Assembly (NCBI GenBank): GCA_001695595.3
Contig: MBPM02000157.1
Span: 1 to 64,000, forward strand
DNA: 64,000 bases
Reading direction: 5' to 3'
Origin: Plasmopara viticola
Lineage: Eukaryota > Oomycota > Peronosporomycetes > Peronosporales > Peronosporaceae
Shown here: positions 33,818-46,700 of the stretch, one piece after another
How positions within the stretch are numbered: position 1 is the stretch's first letter
How the letters are laid out: every line of letters starts with the position of its first letter
Made by a program: the position numbers and the translations under genes
The notes under the pieces: generated by a model
What the model was told of the DNA's origin: nothing
The model's database searches: none
The model's input: only the letters and a program-made list of their open reading frames with translations

Positions 33818-34360
33818 CTATCTAAGTGCTTTTGATGCATCAATGCTATGACTTTCTTTGCTAGTATTGCTTTTGTGTTCTTGTCTATGCTTGTTGCAAC
33901 TCTGCTGGTTGTGTGTTATCCGCTCTTGCGCAAATGCTGCAAAACTTTTACGACCCAACAGAAAGGTGGTGGCGCTCTGACTCGTTCCACTCGCTCTCAC
34001 ATCCATTGGTTGGTCCACAGTTGGTTTCATGGGCCTCCTAAATCGTGCTGCGCTTGGCGCCGTTAGTAATTTATGCACGCAATAGAGCATCATACAGATG
34101 CTGCTTATGAGTAGTGTGCTGCTTTCGACGACATTGTGCCGTCGATTGGGAAAGTTATTCCTTGCGGCAAATGTATCCGGAAAATGACATGGCACAGCTC
34201 TCCCCCAGACTTGCACTATTGAAAGTATGTAGACATACAAAAAGCACGGAAAGGTTGCGTAAAAATTCGCGTTTTGGTCGTGGGAGAAATTGTATTTTGG
34301 GTTAAGATGCATGTATGAGCGGAGAATTGATATTCGAACGAGATTTAACCGTTTAGCCAA
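33818..34360 (-). CDS. Possible hypothetical protein, 180 codons
   Basis: The longest uninterrupted frame between 30 and 42 kb. It has a hydrophobic middle (residues about 38-50 and 82-95) and a hydrophilic, basic C-terminus. A competing plus-strand frame at 33,848-34,066 starts with a strongly hydrophobic leader (IAFVFLSMLVATLLVV), as in a signal peptide. Either could be a small gene or chance. No family recognised, and no codon-level evidence favours one. Confidence 0.2.
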   Translation of the reverse strand: MAKRLNLVRISILRSYMHLNPKYNFSHDQNANFYATFPCFLYVYILSIVQVWGRAVPCHFPDTFAARNNFPNRRHNVVESSTLLISSICMMLYCVHKLLTAPSAARFRRPMKPTVDQPMDVRASGTSQSATTFLLGRKSFAAFAQERITHNQQSCNKHRQEHKSNTSKESHSIDASKALR

Positions 34361-35047
34361 TCAGAACACCATGAAAGCCAAATCAGTTTTATTCATTTTT
34401 GGAGGGGTGGTGGCCAGTTGAGCAAAAGTGGTAGCTGCGTATCAAATTCCAACATATAACATGGATTGAATGGAATCTTTGATCGGTCGAAATTACTAGG
34501 GATCAAGGCGTAGCTTTACTGTTGAGGCCTGCTATAGGAAAATGACGGAGATCTCCGAGAAGATCCCGGAATAATATATCACAGCGACTTGCCTTTTTTG
34601 ATGGACAACCTTCTACTTCGCCCCGATACTGTTAAGACTGCTGCAGAGCTTTCCAAACAGATCAGTTTGCTTCCAGCTTAACTCGACTAATATTTGGCTG
34701 CGTATAGTGCCGACAGAAACATCGCACATACAGTTTGCCTGATTTGAATCGATAAGAAGAATGTACTCCATGATTAATGACAATGCAATCCTTGCGACAA
34801 ATGAGACATAAATATGAACGTTCGCAAACACGCGTGACCTATATAAAGACAAATAGCTTGATTGCAAATGTTCCCACTTTTCATGGCTGCCTACTTACGT
34901 CGTAGGCATGAGCGTTAATACTTCAAAGGATCATGCATTCAGCCAATTATTACTGCACTTGGCGACACAAATTGCATCGCAAGTCAGGCTAAAAAAGCAA
35001 TTTCTAAGAAACTATTTCAGCACTGTATTTTAAAGTAGCTATTTTGA
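34361..35047. other. No feature recognised
   Basis: Short frames only. It may be the decayed downstream part of the Ty3/Gypsy element that follows to the right. Confidence 0.35.
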
Positions 35048-35242
35048 TCACAGTTCTGTTTGCAAGCTGCGCTGCATCAGCTCATTTTTTGTCGCAGACG
35101 GGTAAGTTTTGCAATCAAAATTAAACGAGATGTCTTGCTCGTGACCGGATAGAGCTGCATTTTGCAATCCGATGGCATAGAACGAAGCATCGCAAGTAAC
35201 ACTAAGCCGTTTTGCCGTATCCCGCAACGTCGAGACTCGCAC
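35048..35242 (-). mobile_element. Ty3/Gypsy RNase H fragment
   Basis: A 64-codon minus-strand frame with SVTCDASFYAIG, matching the (T)DAS..AIG catalytic start of retroelement RNase H. It is followed by SGHEQDISFNFDCKTYPSATKNEL, in the place of the usual e..i.F.S..l...E.NY...EKELLA pattern. Flanking frames are broken. No LTR seen. Call rests on this one motif pair. Confidence 0.5.
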
Positions 35243-35982
35243 ACACCCTTGGCCTTCTTCTTAAAATCAGGATGTAGGCCTTGAAAGGTCAGCGTACGCC
35301 TGTGCTAATCATTGACAGGGTATATAACTTCCGCCAAATTTTTGAAATCGTACTGTAGGTCAAGCGGCAACAGCGATTACATCCTTAGAAATCACACAGA
35401 CGCTGCGGCTTCGAGCAAAAGAGCCGAGAAATCAAATATACTCTTCTGCAAAGATATGTTTCCGCTTAAAAGCACACAAAGACCATTTTGCCTTCATTAC
35501 CATTAGTTTTGATCAAAGTCCGCCGGCTTTGGTGGGTTCTGTCAATGAGCCGACGCGTGAGTCGCAGACTCGACTCACTGGCTGAAGTCATTGGTCTTCG
35601 CACACTTTTTACTTGTATCTATAACTTTGGCGTACTCAATAGTTAAGCAAGTACGACTATATCTACTATACTTGTTGTTGCATATCTTTACGCTACAATT
35701 TGACTATAATATTTAAGTGTACTTGTAACAACAAAAGCAAAAAAATATTTTCCTTCTGCGCTAATTGTTTAAGCTGCTACAAAATCTTCAACAACTGCTG
35801 GTGTCGAAATGTCTTGACGCTAGTGTGACATTGTGTCGTACTTCTTCTTGCGCTCTAGTATGAATCCCCTTCTCAATTCATAAACGTCAGTGAATGCCAC
35901 ACTCTGCTTGTCTTCCACCTCTTTTTTGCATTCGCTACCTTAAAATGCATAAAATGACCGCTTTTCAACGTCATCTTCTGTC

Positions 35983-36279
35983 CTATTTTTGGGGGCATTT
36001 TAAGTCGCAAAATGTCTTTTTAGCTCGATGATCTCTAACATATGACCTTGTTTCTCTCTGCGTAACTTGTCTTTGCAGTCTTAAACGTCTCTGCTTTTCG
36101 ATGCACTTCACCGAACAGGTCTTGTTGTGCTTGCACTGTCTTGCTAGCGCTTTCCGAATTTCTTCGATTGCTTGGTTAAAGTAAGGCCCTAAGTTGCTGG
36201 CATAACTCTGGTTAACAGCATTTGCTTTGTTACGCTTCAGCTGAGGAATGAGAATTGCAAAAAAAAGCTCAAGTTCTTC
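35983..36279 (-). pseudogene. ATG-less open frame of 98 codons, basic and Gln-rich
   Basis: Between a TAA at 36,280-36,282 and the stop at 35,983-35,985 one minus-strand frame is open, without a start codon. Its composition is protein-like: it includes NQSYASNLGPYFNQAIEEIR, then CKHNKTCSVKCIEKQRR and a long Arg/Gln helix. The regular Cys/His spacing (C-x2-H-x4-C-x4-C) could be a small metal-binding site. Probably an exon or retroelement fragment on the same strand as the Gypsy piece. Family not recognised. Confidence 0.3.
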
Positions 36280-36406
36280 TTATTCTACAAGCTTGCTCGT
36301 TTCCGTACTCTAACCTCAGCTGTTATCAGCATACTTTGTTTAACGATGGTAGTCGATACTGCTCTGCAACACACTGCTACTCATTCAAACGAATATATTA
36401 AACAAT

Positions 36407-36751
36407 TTGTTTCCGAAGAAACAAGATAACATATTTGTTGTCTTTGTTTTATCGCAAATAGCACCACCTCCAATTGCAACTAGCCTGGAGTCATCAATTC
36501 GACTGACGTCTTTGATGCAGATTTACGTAAGTTGCTGTGCTCCCCGCGAAATACTCTGGTGTTGCGCCAAGGCTGATGAAGCGCATTTTTACGTAAAGTC
36601 ACATGGTATCTCATGTGCTAAGCCCACTTCGCAACTATCAATTCTAAGACATCTTGGTGCCCAGCACCGTCTCTGTGCAAAAGAAGTACACGTGAAGTGC
36701 CTTCGACAGATATTAAGAGTGAGCGCTAGGGTCGTCGGTGAATCAGCCTAA
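36407..36751 (+). CDS. Possible hypothetical protein, 114 codons, Cys-rich
   Basis: An open frame with eleven cysteines and several Ala/Leu-rich segments. No domain recognised, no clear promoter, no neighbour on the same strand. May be chance. Confidence 0.15.
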   Translation: MFPKKQDNIFVVFVLSQIAPPPIATSLESSIRLTSLMQIYVSCCAPREILWCCAKADEAHFYVKSHGISCAKPTSQLSILRHLGAQHRLCAKEVHVKCLRQILRVSARVVGESA

Positions 36752-39700
36752 ACAAGTGCAAATTTCGCTCACTAGAAAAATTCCCTCTGGGCTGACACGA
36801 TAGCGTATGTGCGTATTAAAAAAATGCACATTCCACTTCCTTCCGTTTATGACCAGCACCCAAAAGCCCGACTGAATTGTGTTATTGGCATGAGGCGACG
36901 ATTTATTTACACAAATAAATCTAATATATGCTGAAATACATTGCCTGCTTCCAAGTAGCAAGCAATTTAGTGGTCGAGTGCTCTCTGACTCAATTTGATA
37001 AGAACGTCAAGAGCGCGTCATGAGCTACCAGAAAATGTAGATGAAATCCTTCGAGAAGTGCATGACAGGCCACTATTTGCCACACGCTACGTTATGACTA
37101 ATATCGAGGTGCACCTGTTACGTTCAGCATATACACTGATTGTTTGGCGCTGCGTCTAGTTGCGAGAAGTCTTCATCTCTTTCAGCATGGTCTGTCTGCT
37201 CGGAAAAACAAGTAGGCGGTTATTGCACTGTATCGAAAATTACATTTTTGATGATAGTATTTCGCAACATCCAAATGATGACCACCTCCTTAACTCGTGC
37301 AGTCCATCAGATACGATGAGTACAATCAAGAACTAGTTGCGAATTATGTATGCTATCAGGCACAAACTGAACGAATGTCTTCGCCGTATTACTACTTTGG
37401 AGGAAAATTTAACAGCGTATAGAGTCAGCACTGGTATATAGTGTGTACGCGAGTGAAAAAAACAGGATATGCTCAGCTTAACGGCGGGCTGTTAGTGCAC
37501 AGCATCGGTAAGCTTGATGCTTCGCAAATGTCCTTTCAAATGACGTCAGTTATGTGCAAGGATCATTCTTAAATGTAATGCAGCATTAAATGACGCTCAT
37601 TTTGGACCGCAAAAAAACTTTCGCGGCAGTATCGCGTACTTTTCTTGATCTCGTTTGTGAACGTGGGCTCATAAGCTGGCTCGCTCCATTTGGTTCTGCC
37701 AACGCACTTTGCCGCAAATCCCATGCGAACATCTCCTCCCCTATCACTTAGTTTTGATGAGATTTTTATTCCGTATTTCCACCGACTCTCTTGGCCGCGT
37801 AAAAATCACTATATTTGTGTATTAATTTAGCGAAAGGGATATCTCGTCGTAGTCACAGATTTAAACACTCCGACTAGGATCGTAGTAGATGCTGTTTTCG
37901 ACACCTCGCTATCCCAGGTCGGTTTTTCAGTACCACTGTCCATGATTCATGTTGGCGTTATAAATGAAGTCCGTAAACGATTTTAGCACCAACCTTAAAT
38001 TAATCGGCTGCACAATTTAAAACAGACCAACAAAGAAAGCACACTTGTATTGGACTGTAAAATAGCTACGCTTCGTCGTTTTCTATCCTAGTATATTTCA
38101 ACCCTTTTTTGGTAAAGTAAACTCTCAATAACACCGAGCGGTGTCTGACCCCGCTTTAAGGTAGAAAAAGTAACAATTGTTAGCGTCTGCGTGACCCAAT
38201 TAAGGAAGTTGCGACTCTTCTTGCAGTTGCAGCTCAGCGTTACGACTTCCCGTGTATAACCCTAATGTCAAATGGAGAAACGGTAATGCACGGACTGTTT
38301 TTCAGGTAAAAAAAGTCAAGCTTGCTAGCACTGCGAGCTTCTGCTTTATTCTTCGCCGACGAGGAGAGCGGTATTCTCATTAGATATTGGCACGACACCG
38401 CCACAAAAGCAGTGTCACACTTCGCTAATTATTTATCCGAATAGCACAAGACACACTGCTACTCACAGTGCATAAAAAAACGATGAGCACGAATACAAAT
38501 GGCTATAAAAGCATTGAAACGCTCACTTTTGCCGTTACCAGACAAATGTCAACTTCAGCAATCAAGAAATTGCAGGGCAAACAAATTTGCGCCACGTTAT
38601 ACAGGCTTGGCAAAGATATCAACGTTATTGAAGATGAATATTTACCAGACATAGGTACGTCGTCACGACCGTATATAATGTTTTCGAAGAGTGACACAAG
38701 CCCTTTTACTCTGAGCTGCTTCCAATAATATAGCAGCGCGTGTAGTAAAGCCCCTTCTGGCAAGACTGCCGATTGATTGAACGACCCGCCCAGTTTTCTG
38801 CGCACGTAGAACAGTCCTTAACCTTAGTGCACCTAAAATTTGCTGCTTTAACCGACAAAGCAGATATGATGTTTCGTGATTCGAGTGACACATATTCATC
38901 ACCGTCGCCCCTGCCGCCAAGGTGCATTATTCACCAGTATGCGTTATGCGTAACATTTTGCTCGTCAATATCGTATTGCATTGTCATTGATACTGCATTG
39001 TCTTTTATTTATAGCAAATGCTTCCATTCAAACTATTCTGTCGCAATCTAACTAACTTCTTTAAAGCGCTCTTTTTTCGTAAGATCCAAACATGGTATCT
39101 TTTTGATTGACTATATAGTCACCTCCGCCATAATCGCCATTTGACTTATTAAGTTTTTTGCGCAGAAATTTGTCCACTTTCAGGCATGCTGACCTCTCAA
39201 TCTGGCCGCGGCTCCAGACAAAATGAATATGAGCCATTCTCGATTAAAGTGAATCATCATTTAACTTTACCTGTCACTAAGAATTTATCATGGGTTGATT
39301 ATAAAGGGCTTAACCGAGTTTTGAAAGTTTCTCCTATTTGGCTAATTAAATGTGTTGGTCAGTTGTATACCCTTTGAAAATCGTTTGATCAACATTTGGC
39401 TCACTGATCGGATCTTCCAGTTACTTGGTTTTGGCAGGCTAAGAAATCAAATATGACATTTAAAAGATCACCACGAATCTCCATGATCAAGCATTGTCTT
39501 AACAGTACGCGATATTTAGCCAGCCAAATTCTCAGGCACGAATAAGCCACATGCCAGCGACACTTCGATACATCACGGTGGTCATCCGCTCTAGTCATTC
39601 CGTTTAAATAGGCTTCATGCACTGCGATCGTTTTACGTTTAGCTGGTCTGCTATCATACTCCCCGCACTGCGAGCGTCTTACATTTGACTGGACTGCTAT

Positions 39701-41095
39701 CCTCAACAAAAAAGCTCATTATGTTCATCGTTTAGTCTAATACAGATAGTCCGAATTCATGTGCTTCATGTCAAATTGCCTTTTGTTTTCGCACCTTGTC
39801 AAAGCGCACACCGGGGCTCCGTCCAAAGTCACCTTATATTCGGTACCTCCATTTGACAAATGCACATCTTTATTCTAATCCCAACATTGTAATGTGTTCG
39901 GCTTCGAAAGCATGGCTTCCAAACAGACGAGAAAAAATGGTAATCAGAAAAGTTTTTTTTGTCATCAGATTCAAAACGTAAGTCTGCTATTTTGCTTGTC
40001 AATCCTTTCTTTCTTGTTCGAAATATTTCCGATATTCACGCATCTGATTTGGTTGTTAATCATGCCTCACGGTGGTCTTAGTCGGGGCGACGTCACTATA
40101 ATTTCGTAGGCACTTGTATAATTTTCACATAAATTTATACGAATTTAGATCAGCCCCTTCTCTTTTCAAAATTTGTCTCCGGGTCTTGACAAGTGCATAG
40201 ATGCGACTAGAAATCATAGACTTGTTCTGGCTACGAAATAACATGCCCTGGGCAAATGCACAAGCTGATGATGCTAAAAGCCTTGCTGACTGCTACTTGT
40301 CGCAGTCTCGACACGCAAAGAGTCATCAAGCATACGGATGCTCGCTTTTCTAAAGTGCTTAAATATCAGAAGCTTATAGCTATAAAGATTGTCATAACAT
40401 TATTACCGACTACCTCGCTGGATTAAGTAAAATTTGCTGATATACATGGTGCTAGAAATGTATCTGTCGAGAGCAACAGCAAGTTTTATTAATTTGCATT
40501 TATCAACGATTTGCCATGCCGCTTTTCGATTCACAGTGTGATCCTCGGGTAAGAGATCTGAGATAAAGATCGAGAGATTCTTATAGCCCATCGCTTCACC
40601 AACATATGGCATTACACTGGTCAAACTTAAGGGGTTGCTCGTGAAATTGAACAGTCCAGTAGACTTAAGCTCGGATGATTGGAACGAATTGATATCGACA
40701 ATTTAGAAAGAGCTACTTCGAAGAACGTATTGCTTAAGTTACCTTTATACGCTGCCAATCAAGAGCCTGGTCATGAAAAAAGTTTGGTCGCGAATGAGGA
40801 TGGGACTTGTCATGCCAATTTACGTCGAGATCACCATGAACCAGCCAAGAATTTCTTTGGTTGACGAATGAATTTAGAATCACATTGATATGTTTTAGGG
40901 AGAAGGATTGCTTTCGCCCTGATGCTAAAGTCATGCGTGACAAACTCTCATACCTATAATCCCGGTAAAAGTGAAGTCGAGCCAACAACTGAGTTAGACG
41001 ATCCAATCATATTATTCTTTTCGATTGGTAGAGGAATAAATTACCTACAACGTCTGTTGCCACTAAGTGTAGACTTCGTTCGGATTTAGGTAAAG
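36752..41095. other. 4.3 kb without a recognisable gene
   Basis: Frames up to about 100 codons on both strands, for example 38,468-38,728 (plus) and 39,401-39,709 (minus), none with motifs I can name. No tandem array. Composition is near the window average. Confidence 0.45.
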
Positions 41096-41133
41096 GCGAT
41101 GATTGCAAATGCTACAGCATTTGCAATCATCGC
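41096..41133. other. Perfect 18-bp inverted repeat (hairpin)
   Basis: gcgatgattgcaaatgct followed after two bases (ac) by its exact complement. A 36-bp perfect stem with almost no loop is unlikely by chance in 64 kb. It may be a remnant of a foldback element, or it may form a cruciform. Confidence 0.65.
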
Positions 41134-41837
41134 TACGGTGTCCCAAAAACTCATTTTTTCCAGCTCAAACTTATCCTTTACCTTATCTTCTTCAAAAGGC
41201 TCACGGCAAAATTAAAGCCACCCGTACAGCTCAACACGCACATCAGTGTAATAAAGTGGCACTTGCCAGATTTGGTAAGGGCCCCCTAACACTCTGAGTT
41301 CCGAAACGCTTATTAACGGATGCAGGACTCCATTAATCGTGAAGTTGCGGACGGTCATACATTTTGAGTCCGTCAGCAGAGCTAACTACGCTTCTCCGGT
41401 GGCTTTTGATAAGGGTGCTGGTCCTGACTACTGATTTGTCTGAGTAGACCATGGACGAGTAGGTGGTGCCGTACCTTTTTCTCAGAGGGCGATAGGTACG
41501 TAACCTATCAAATGGGATGCATATAATATGTTTTTTTTGCTAGTGCCCTTTCCTTTGTATATTGACTGCATCAAATACCAATGACAATTGGTTAAAACGG
41601 ATCACGTCCTTTCTAGCTTCAAGCCGATGAGACTCATTCGCTACCCAGCGAACGATGCCTATGAGAAACACAAACGCTTGCTGTCGTGAGTACACTAGCT
41701 ACTTGTGATGTCCTAAAACGGGTTGTTTTTGTTTAATGCTATAGCTTGTCTTTCGCTTTTTATTTGCTAATCGTACGACCCTGACATAATGGCTTGAGAT
41801 ATTACCTGTCAGAGTTATAAATCCGCTAATTCTCGAA
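41134..41837. other. No feature recognised
   Basis: Short frames only; it leads up to the second SINE-like copy. Confidence 0.4.
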
Positions 41838-42189
41838 TATATTGCGTATTAGTCTTGGAAAGGTTGGGGTGACGCCCTGCTTCCAAGCGCGGGGGCTATA
41901 TACTCGCGCACTTCGGGCAGGTGCTCTCGGGCATTTGCAGGTCTCTAACGAGTCTCACCCTCGACGCGACGGTCTCCAGCACCGGACGCCACCTGGGCTC
42001 TTACCAATTCAGAGCTAAACAAAATAATGGAAGACCCTCACGACCTCGGTGCTAGCTGCACTGCCCGCCGAACGAGACCCGACGTATGCGGACACCACTC
42101 TATGCCGTGGACTAGCCAGACTGAGCCTAGCACGTGCATAACTTGGCAACGCGATAACGTAATACATTACATTATTATATTGCGTATTA
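41838..42189 (+). mobile_element. SINE-like element, copy B, with 14-bp target-site duplication
   Basis: The body is 41,852-42,175 (324 bp), flanked by tatattgcgtatta at 41,838-41,851 and 42,176-42,189. Same family as the copy at 17,840; the 3' tail is gtaatacattacattat. It lies about 280 bp upstream of a Copia gag fragment. Confidence 0.85.
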
Positions 42190-42454
42190 ATGTCGATACG
42201 GCACCGCATATTATACACGAGATTGCCAAACAGCAAAGTATGCCGGTAAGTCACCGGTATTGGTACCGATCTTGTATACGTGATGACGTCAGCGGCTTGT
42301 AAAGCAATCTAGAAGATCTTATAGATTATGATTGGCTTAGGCGTAGCAATAGGTTTGCGAACTAAGGACTTCTTAATTATTCACTTCACAATTTGCCTTC
42401 TAATCAACAAGATACCAGCCGCAACCAACTTTTAACTCCACGCCCGACGCTACG

Positions 42455-43540
42455 ATGTCTGTAAAGCGCGCTGATATTGTCCTGGGGACCGGGAACTACT
42501 TTTACGAGGAGTTCGCCATTCAAATCACGCTGGCGAGGAAACGTCTACTGGCGCACAATCAGATAGTCAAGTCTGAGGTCGATATGATTGAAACGTGGGT
42601 GCTTAATGACACGAAGGCCATGGAAATCATTGCTCAGGGAGTGGCGATTGAGCATCACACAAAGATCCGGTCGGCTACGACGGCGAACACACGCTACGAG
42701 ACTTCTACAGCCGCTTGACGATGCACAATCGAGTGTCAATGACTCGCCGTCTCCATGAAGTCAAAATGAAGCAATGGCAAGGCATTTAGACAGCTTTGAT
42801 GAGCTGATTGTCGAACTTTAAACGTCGGGAAAGCCGCTCTATGCGGCTCGCCAGGTAGTGATTTTGATGAGCAGCCTGTCCTCGGAGTATGAGCTGACTT
42901 CGTCAATCGTAAGAATCTCAAGGAAGTCGCGCTTATTGAAGTCAAGGAAAAAATGTTGTAGGAGTACAAGCGGCAGGAGATGAAGGAATCCACGGAGCGC
43001 GCATTCAAGGTCAAGCAGGACGGTTCAAAGGATGCCAATCCAATGGCCGAAAAAAGAACGGTTCGCGGAGGAATATCGATGGATTCAAGGGCATGTGTTT
43101 TAATTGTGGTCATGTCGAACATTTGAAGAGGGACTGCTGATACGGCACGAAAGAAAATGAGGCCGTGTTCGATGCAGGTGAAGGACGATGCGCTGGCTGG
43201 CTTATTGACAGCGGTTCTACGTCGTACATGACACTTCATTGGAGTGGTCATTTCGATTAAGAGGCTATGGACGCTGGCTCAGAGGTAACTACCACAAACG
43301 GCAAGGTATTACAAGTGTCGTGAAAGAGGTGGTCAAGCTGATGGGTTTCAACGGCTTAAGTATCAAGATGTTAGAGGTCTTCCACATTCCAAGGCTTGAA
43401 AAGCACTTACTATCAGTCGGTAACCTGGATAGACGTGGCATGAAAGTGGAGTTTCAAAATGCAATTTGCGTGATTTGGTGTTTGAACCGCGCACTCTTCA
43501 AGGGAAAGAAGGACGGCAACGCGCATGTTTTATACTAAGA
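42455..43540 (+). mobile_element. Ty1/Copia gag-protease remnant
   Basis: The plus strand starts with an 88-codon gag-like frame (42,455-42,718, helical). After several frame breaks comes a CCHC zinc knuckle CFNCGHVEHLKRDC (43,095-43,136; C-x2-C-x4-H-x4-C) and, about 60 bases on, the retropepsin motif LIDSGSTSYMT (about 43,202-43,234). The frame 43,239-43,538 ends with the Copia protease-to-integrase stretch VFHIPRLEKHLLSVGNLDRRG. This order (gag, knuckle, DSG protease, LLSVGqL) is diagnostic for Copia. Integrase and RT are missing; no LTRs recognised. Dead. Confidence 0.8.
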
Positions 43541-43735
43541 ACAAGACGAGGGTCGATTTGTGGACTACGCAGGGATTGACAATGAGTAGGAGCTTTCGTA
43601 TGCCCGCTTGGGCTGGCCAAGACACAGCAAGCCACAACTGGCGTACCCTTAAGTGCCAAACTACTCCTCGACATGATAATTTCAATAATGTGAAATAAGG
43701 TGTGCGATCTTTTTATTCTGTTCAACATATTTAAA
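43541..43735. other. Short gap between Copia remnant and RIF1 3' end
   Basis: It probably contains the RIF1 3' UTR, since RIF1 ends at 43,736 on the minus strand. The sequence just past the stop (43,660-43,735) is AT-rich, as expected for a polyadenylation region. Confidence 0.3.
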
Positions 43736-46700
43736 TCAAGCATGTTTGAAACCACTTTCATCCAAAAGTTTTTGGCATCTGGTGGAGCTTCTTTCTGCGG
43801 CGATCTTGAGTTGAAAAGCGAGTCGTGACACAAGGTCATGAGCTTCCAGGTAATTTGTGATAACTCCACCCACAAATGTGGCGCTGGTTTGTATACACGC
43901 CTCTTCGCTCTGGATATTCGATTCTTCAAAAACAAGTTTGTCTACATAGTACACTGATCGTCGCAGATGCTGAAGTAATTTAAATGTGTAAGTATCCACC
44001 TTATCTTGCAAATTTTTCTTTGCTTCGAACTTCTCAGGAAAATTAAATCGTTCGTGCGAATCGTCGCCAGGCCGGGTAACATGCGATTGACCAATCTCAC
44101 GTTTTTGTAAGCAAAACGCCACTCGACCTGCCAACTTTGGTTTGCGAAGAGCTTTCTTACTTTCTCCCCTGCTGTCGATATCAAAAAGCACCAAAGATCG
44201 TCTTGCACGCTTGTTGCCGTTCTTTTCTAGAGTTGGGCCAGAAAAGTCCTTACTTTTTAAGAGAAGTGGACGCTTAGACGGCGTACGCATAGACGTTGTA
44301 GAAATTGCAGGACTTGTGGTGACCGAACCGCTGCTTTGACGAAATAAACTACCAGTAAGTGTCTTTGTACGGTACTTACGCCCATTAAAATCATCCAGTG
44401 CTCGCCGAACGGTGGTAACAGGCTCTTTGAGACCAAATGTCCGTACCTTTTCCACCGGTAAGGCACTCAGATCGCCAATTGTTTTAACTTTGTAAAAGGA
44501 GAAGAATGGTCGGAAACTCAACGGGAAATGCCTGTACAGTAATGTTATTCTTTCGCTGCACCCAACAAGGTCGGGATAGATGCATCGTGAAGTACTAAAG
44601 ATTGAATGCTGCGGATGTCTGACTGCTAGCTTTGGCGGGGCCGATAGAGACTTGACGGGTGGTTCCGTCGCGCTAGTGAATATATGCAGATCACCCTTAT
44701 TCTCTACGACTTCAATTCGTTTCGGAGTGGCAAAAGTATCATCTAGTAAAGATGCTGGACCAGATTTAGCAGAACTTGCACTTGATTTCGTCGAAATATT
44801 ACCGTCAATAGTACACGATGAGGATGCGCATAATCCGTATGATGCTAACCCCTGTGAAGCAACTCTTGCACCACCTTTTTTAGCATCCGAAGTATTGTTT
44901 GAAGTCACGAAATTAGCAGTGCTAGCGATCGCAGAATCACTAAGTCCTTTTTTTTCACGAGAATGATGCAAATCCAGCAATAACGAGGCATTCTGCTGGC
45001 TTTCGAAAGTATGACTTGTCAACCTCTTAGAAATTTTAACAAATTCGTCAAGCATGCTTTTGTTACCGCGTGCGAAGTCAAATGCAAAAAGATTTTGAGC
45101 TGCATGTATCGATTCTTCACCGAATTGCATAATGACCTCCAGTCCTCGATCTTGCTGCAAAGCACTAGCGTCAATACTCATCAGCAGTTTTTTTATCACA
45201 TCATCCAAAGTCGCCAAAATCAAAGTATTTTTATCGATGTGATCATTATCCACGTCATCCACAAATATTGCGAATTCGACCAGCAGATTAAGCATAAGAT
45301 ACGGCAGCGTATTGCTATTAGCCGCAAAATCAACTTGAAGCTCGTTATTAATATCGTATTTCCATGTTTCAAGAACAATAGCGCATTGGACGTACATAGT
45401 TTTAAGGTATTCCATGCGCTTTGTGATATGGTCAAAAACTTTACTTTTTGGGTGAAGCACCACTGTATGTAAAATCTTTATAGTCGCGCCATTAGACAAT
45501 AGCGGAGCAAGTAATTGCAATTGCCAATCCAATCCAAAGCCATTGGAAGCGACTACAATCTCAGTAGTTTGACTCTTGCCATAAGATTCGGCTTGTTTGG
45601 CGGAAGCGTCCAGATCAAGCGATCCAGCTGAGTTCGACCTTGGATTCAGTATGCCAAGCGCAAAGTCAATGGACATCCGCACAATACGCAAAGCCGGATT
45701 TGATGATCCAACAGGCAGGCAAAATACATGAATTCGTTTACACATCCCTCTCCAAATGGCCACCACTATGTCGTTTACTCGCTCTTGGCTTTTTACATCG
45801 AAGCTTTCGTCTGATATGTTGATAAAGTTTTGGATTGCACCGAAAATGTCTTCGATTAAAAAGGCGATTCCAACGAACTCGGATGTGATGCGGGCGCTGT
45901 CGTAGCTTGTGCAGCCTAAAGTGCTCGTTTTTTTGAAATTTACGGTCCTACCTACATCATTGGGTTTTCGCTTTTTAACAAAACTATCTACAGACGAACC
46001 TCCCAGTGTGGTATTATTACTGTAATCACCTCGAAAGGGACTGTATGTGCTACCTTTAAGCAATTCCTCTTCAGGTTCCAACAATTGCTTAGTGAAGTTG
46101 ATAAATTGATCTAACTCAGCCGTTAATGCACCATCCTTATCTTTCATTATTCTCCTCATCAGCGTAAACAAGGAATCCATAACTAATTTACCAAACCAGA
46201 ATTTATACTCGGGTAAATTTTGCTGCTGTCTAACATCCTGATTCTGCTTTTTGCAGTATACATTAAAGTCAACAACAGCAACACTAACAATTTTTCGCCA
46301 TGAACTATACGCTGCATCGATGACGTTAAGCAGCACCTCTTGCTCTAAGCATAGATTTATTGGATCCATCACAAAACACACCACAGCCTTATTAAATATC
46401 CAATTCTGGCAACCGTGAAAAATTTCGACAATTTCGCTCCACGCTTGCATTGACATCAACCGAACTGCCGCATCTTTCTCTTTCATACACATTTCTGGAA
46501 CGTATAGCACCTGGTTCAGTTTTCCAAGCTCACTCACAAATCGCGATTTAAGCAGCACCAGCATCAACTTCCACAATCCCACAGCATCCTTTGGTCGACT
46601 GTGCTCCATGTGCAAGTTCATTATGGGCAGCAAATATTCGTTTGCGCAGTTTTGCACCATCGCCAGCGTTTTCTGCGACCATTTTTTCCGATGTTTACAA

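Noticed and set aside
45011..45472. 153-codon plus-strand frame, and others of similar size (44,580; 46,608)
   Set aside because: Antisense to the intact RIF1 gene; composition is that of a shadow frame.
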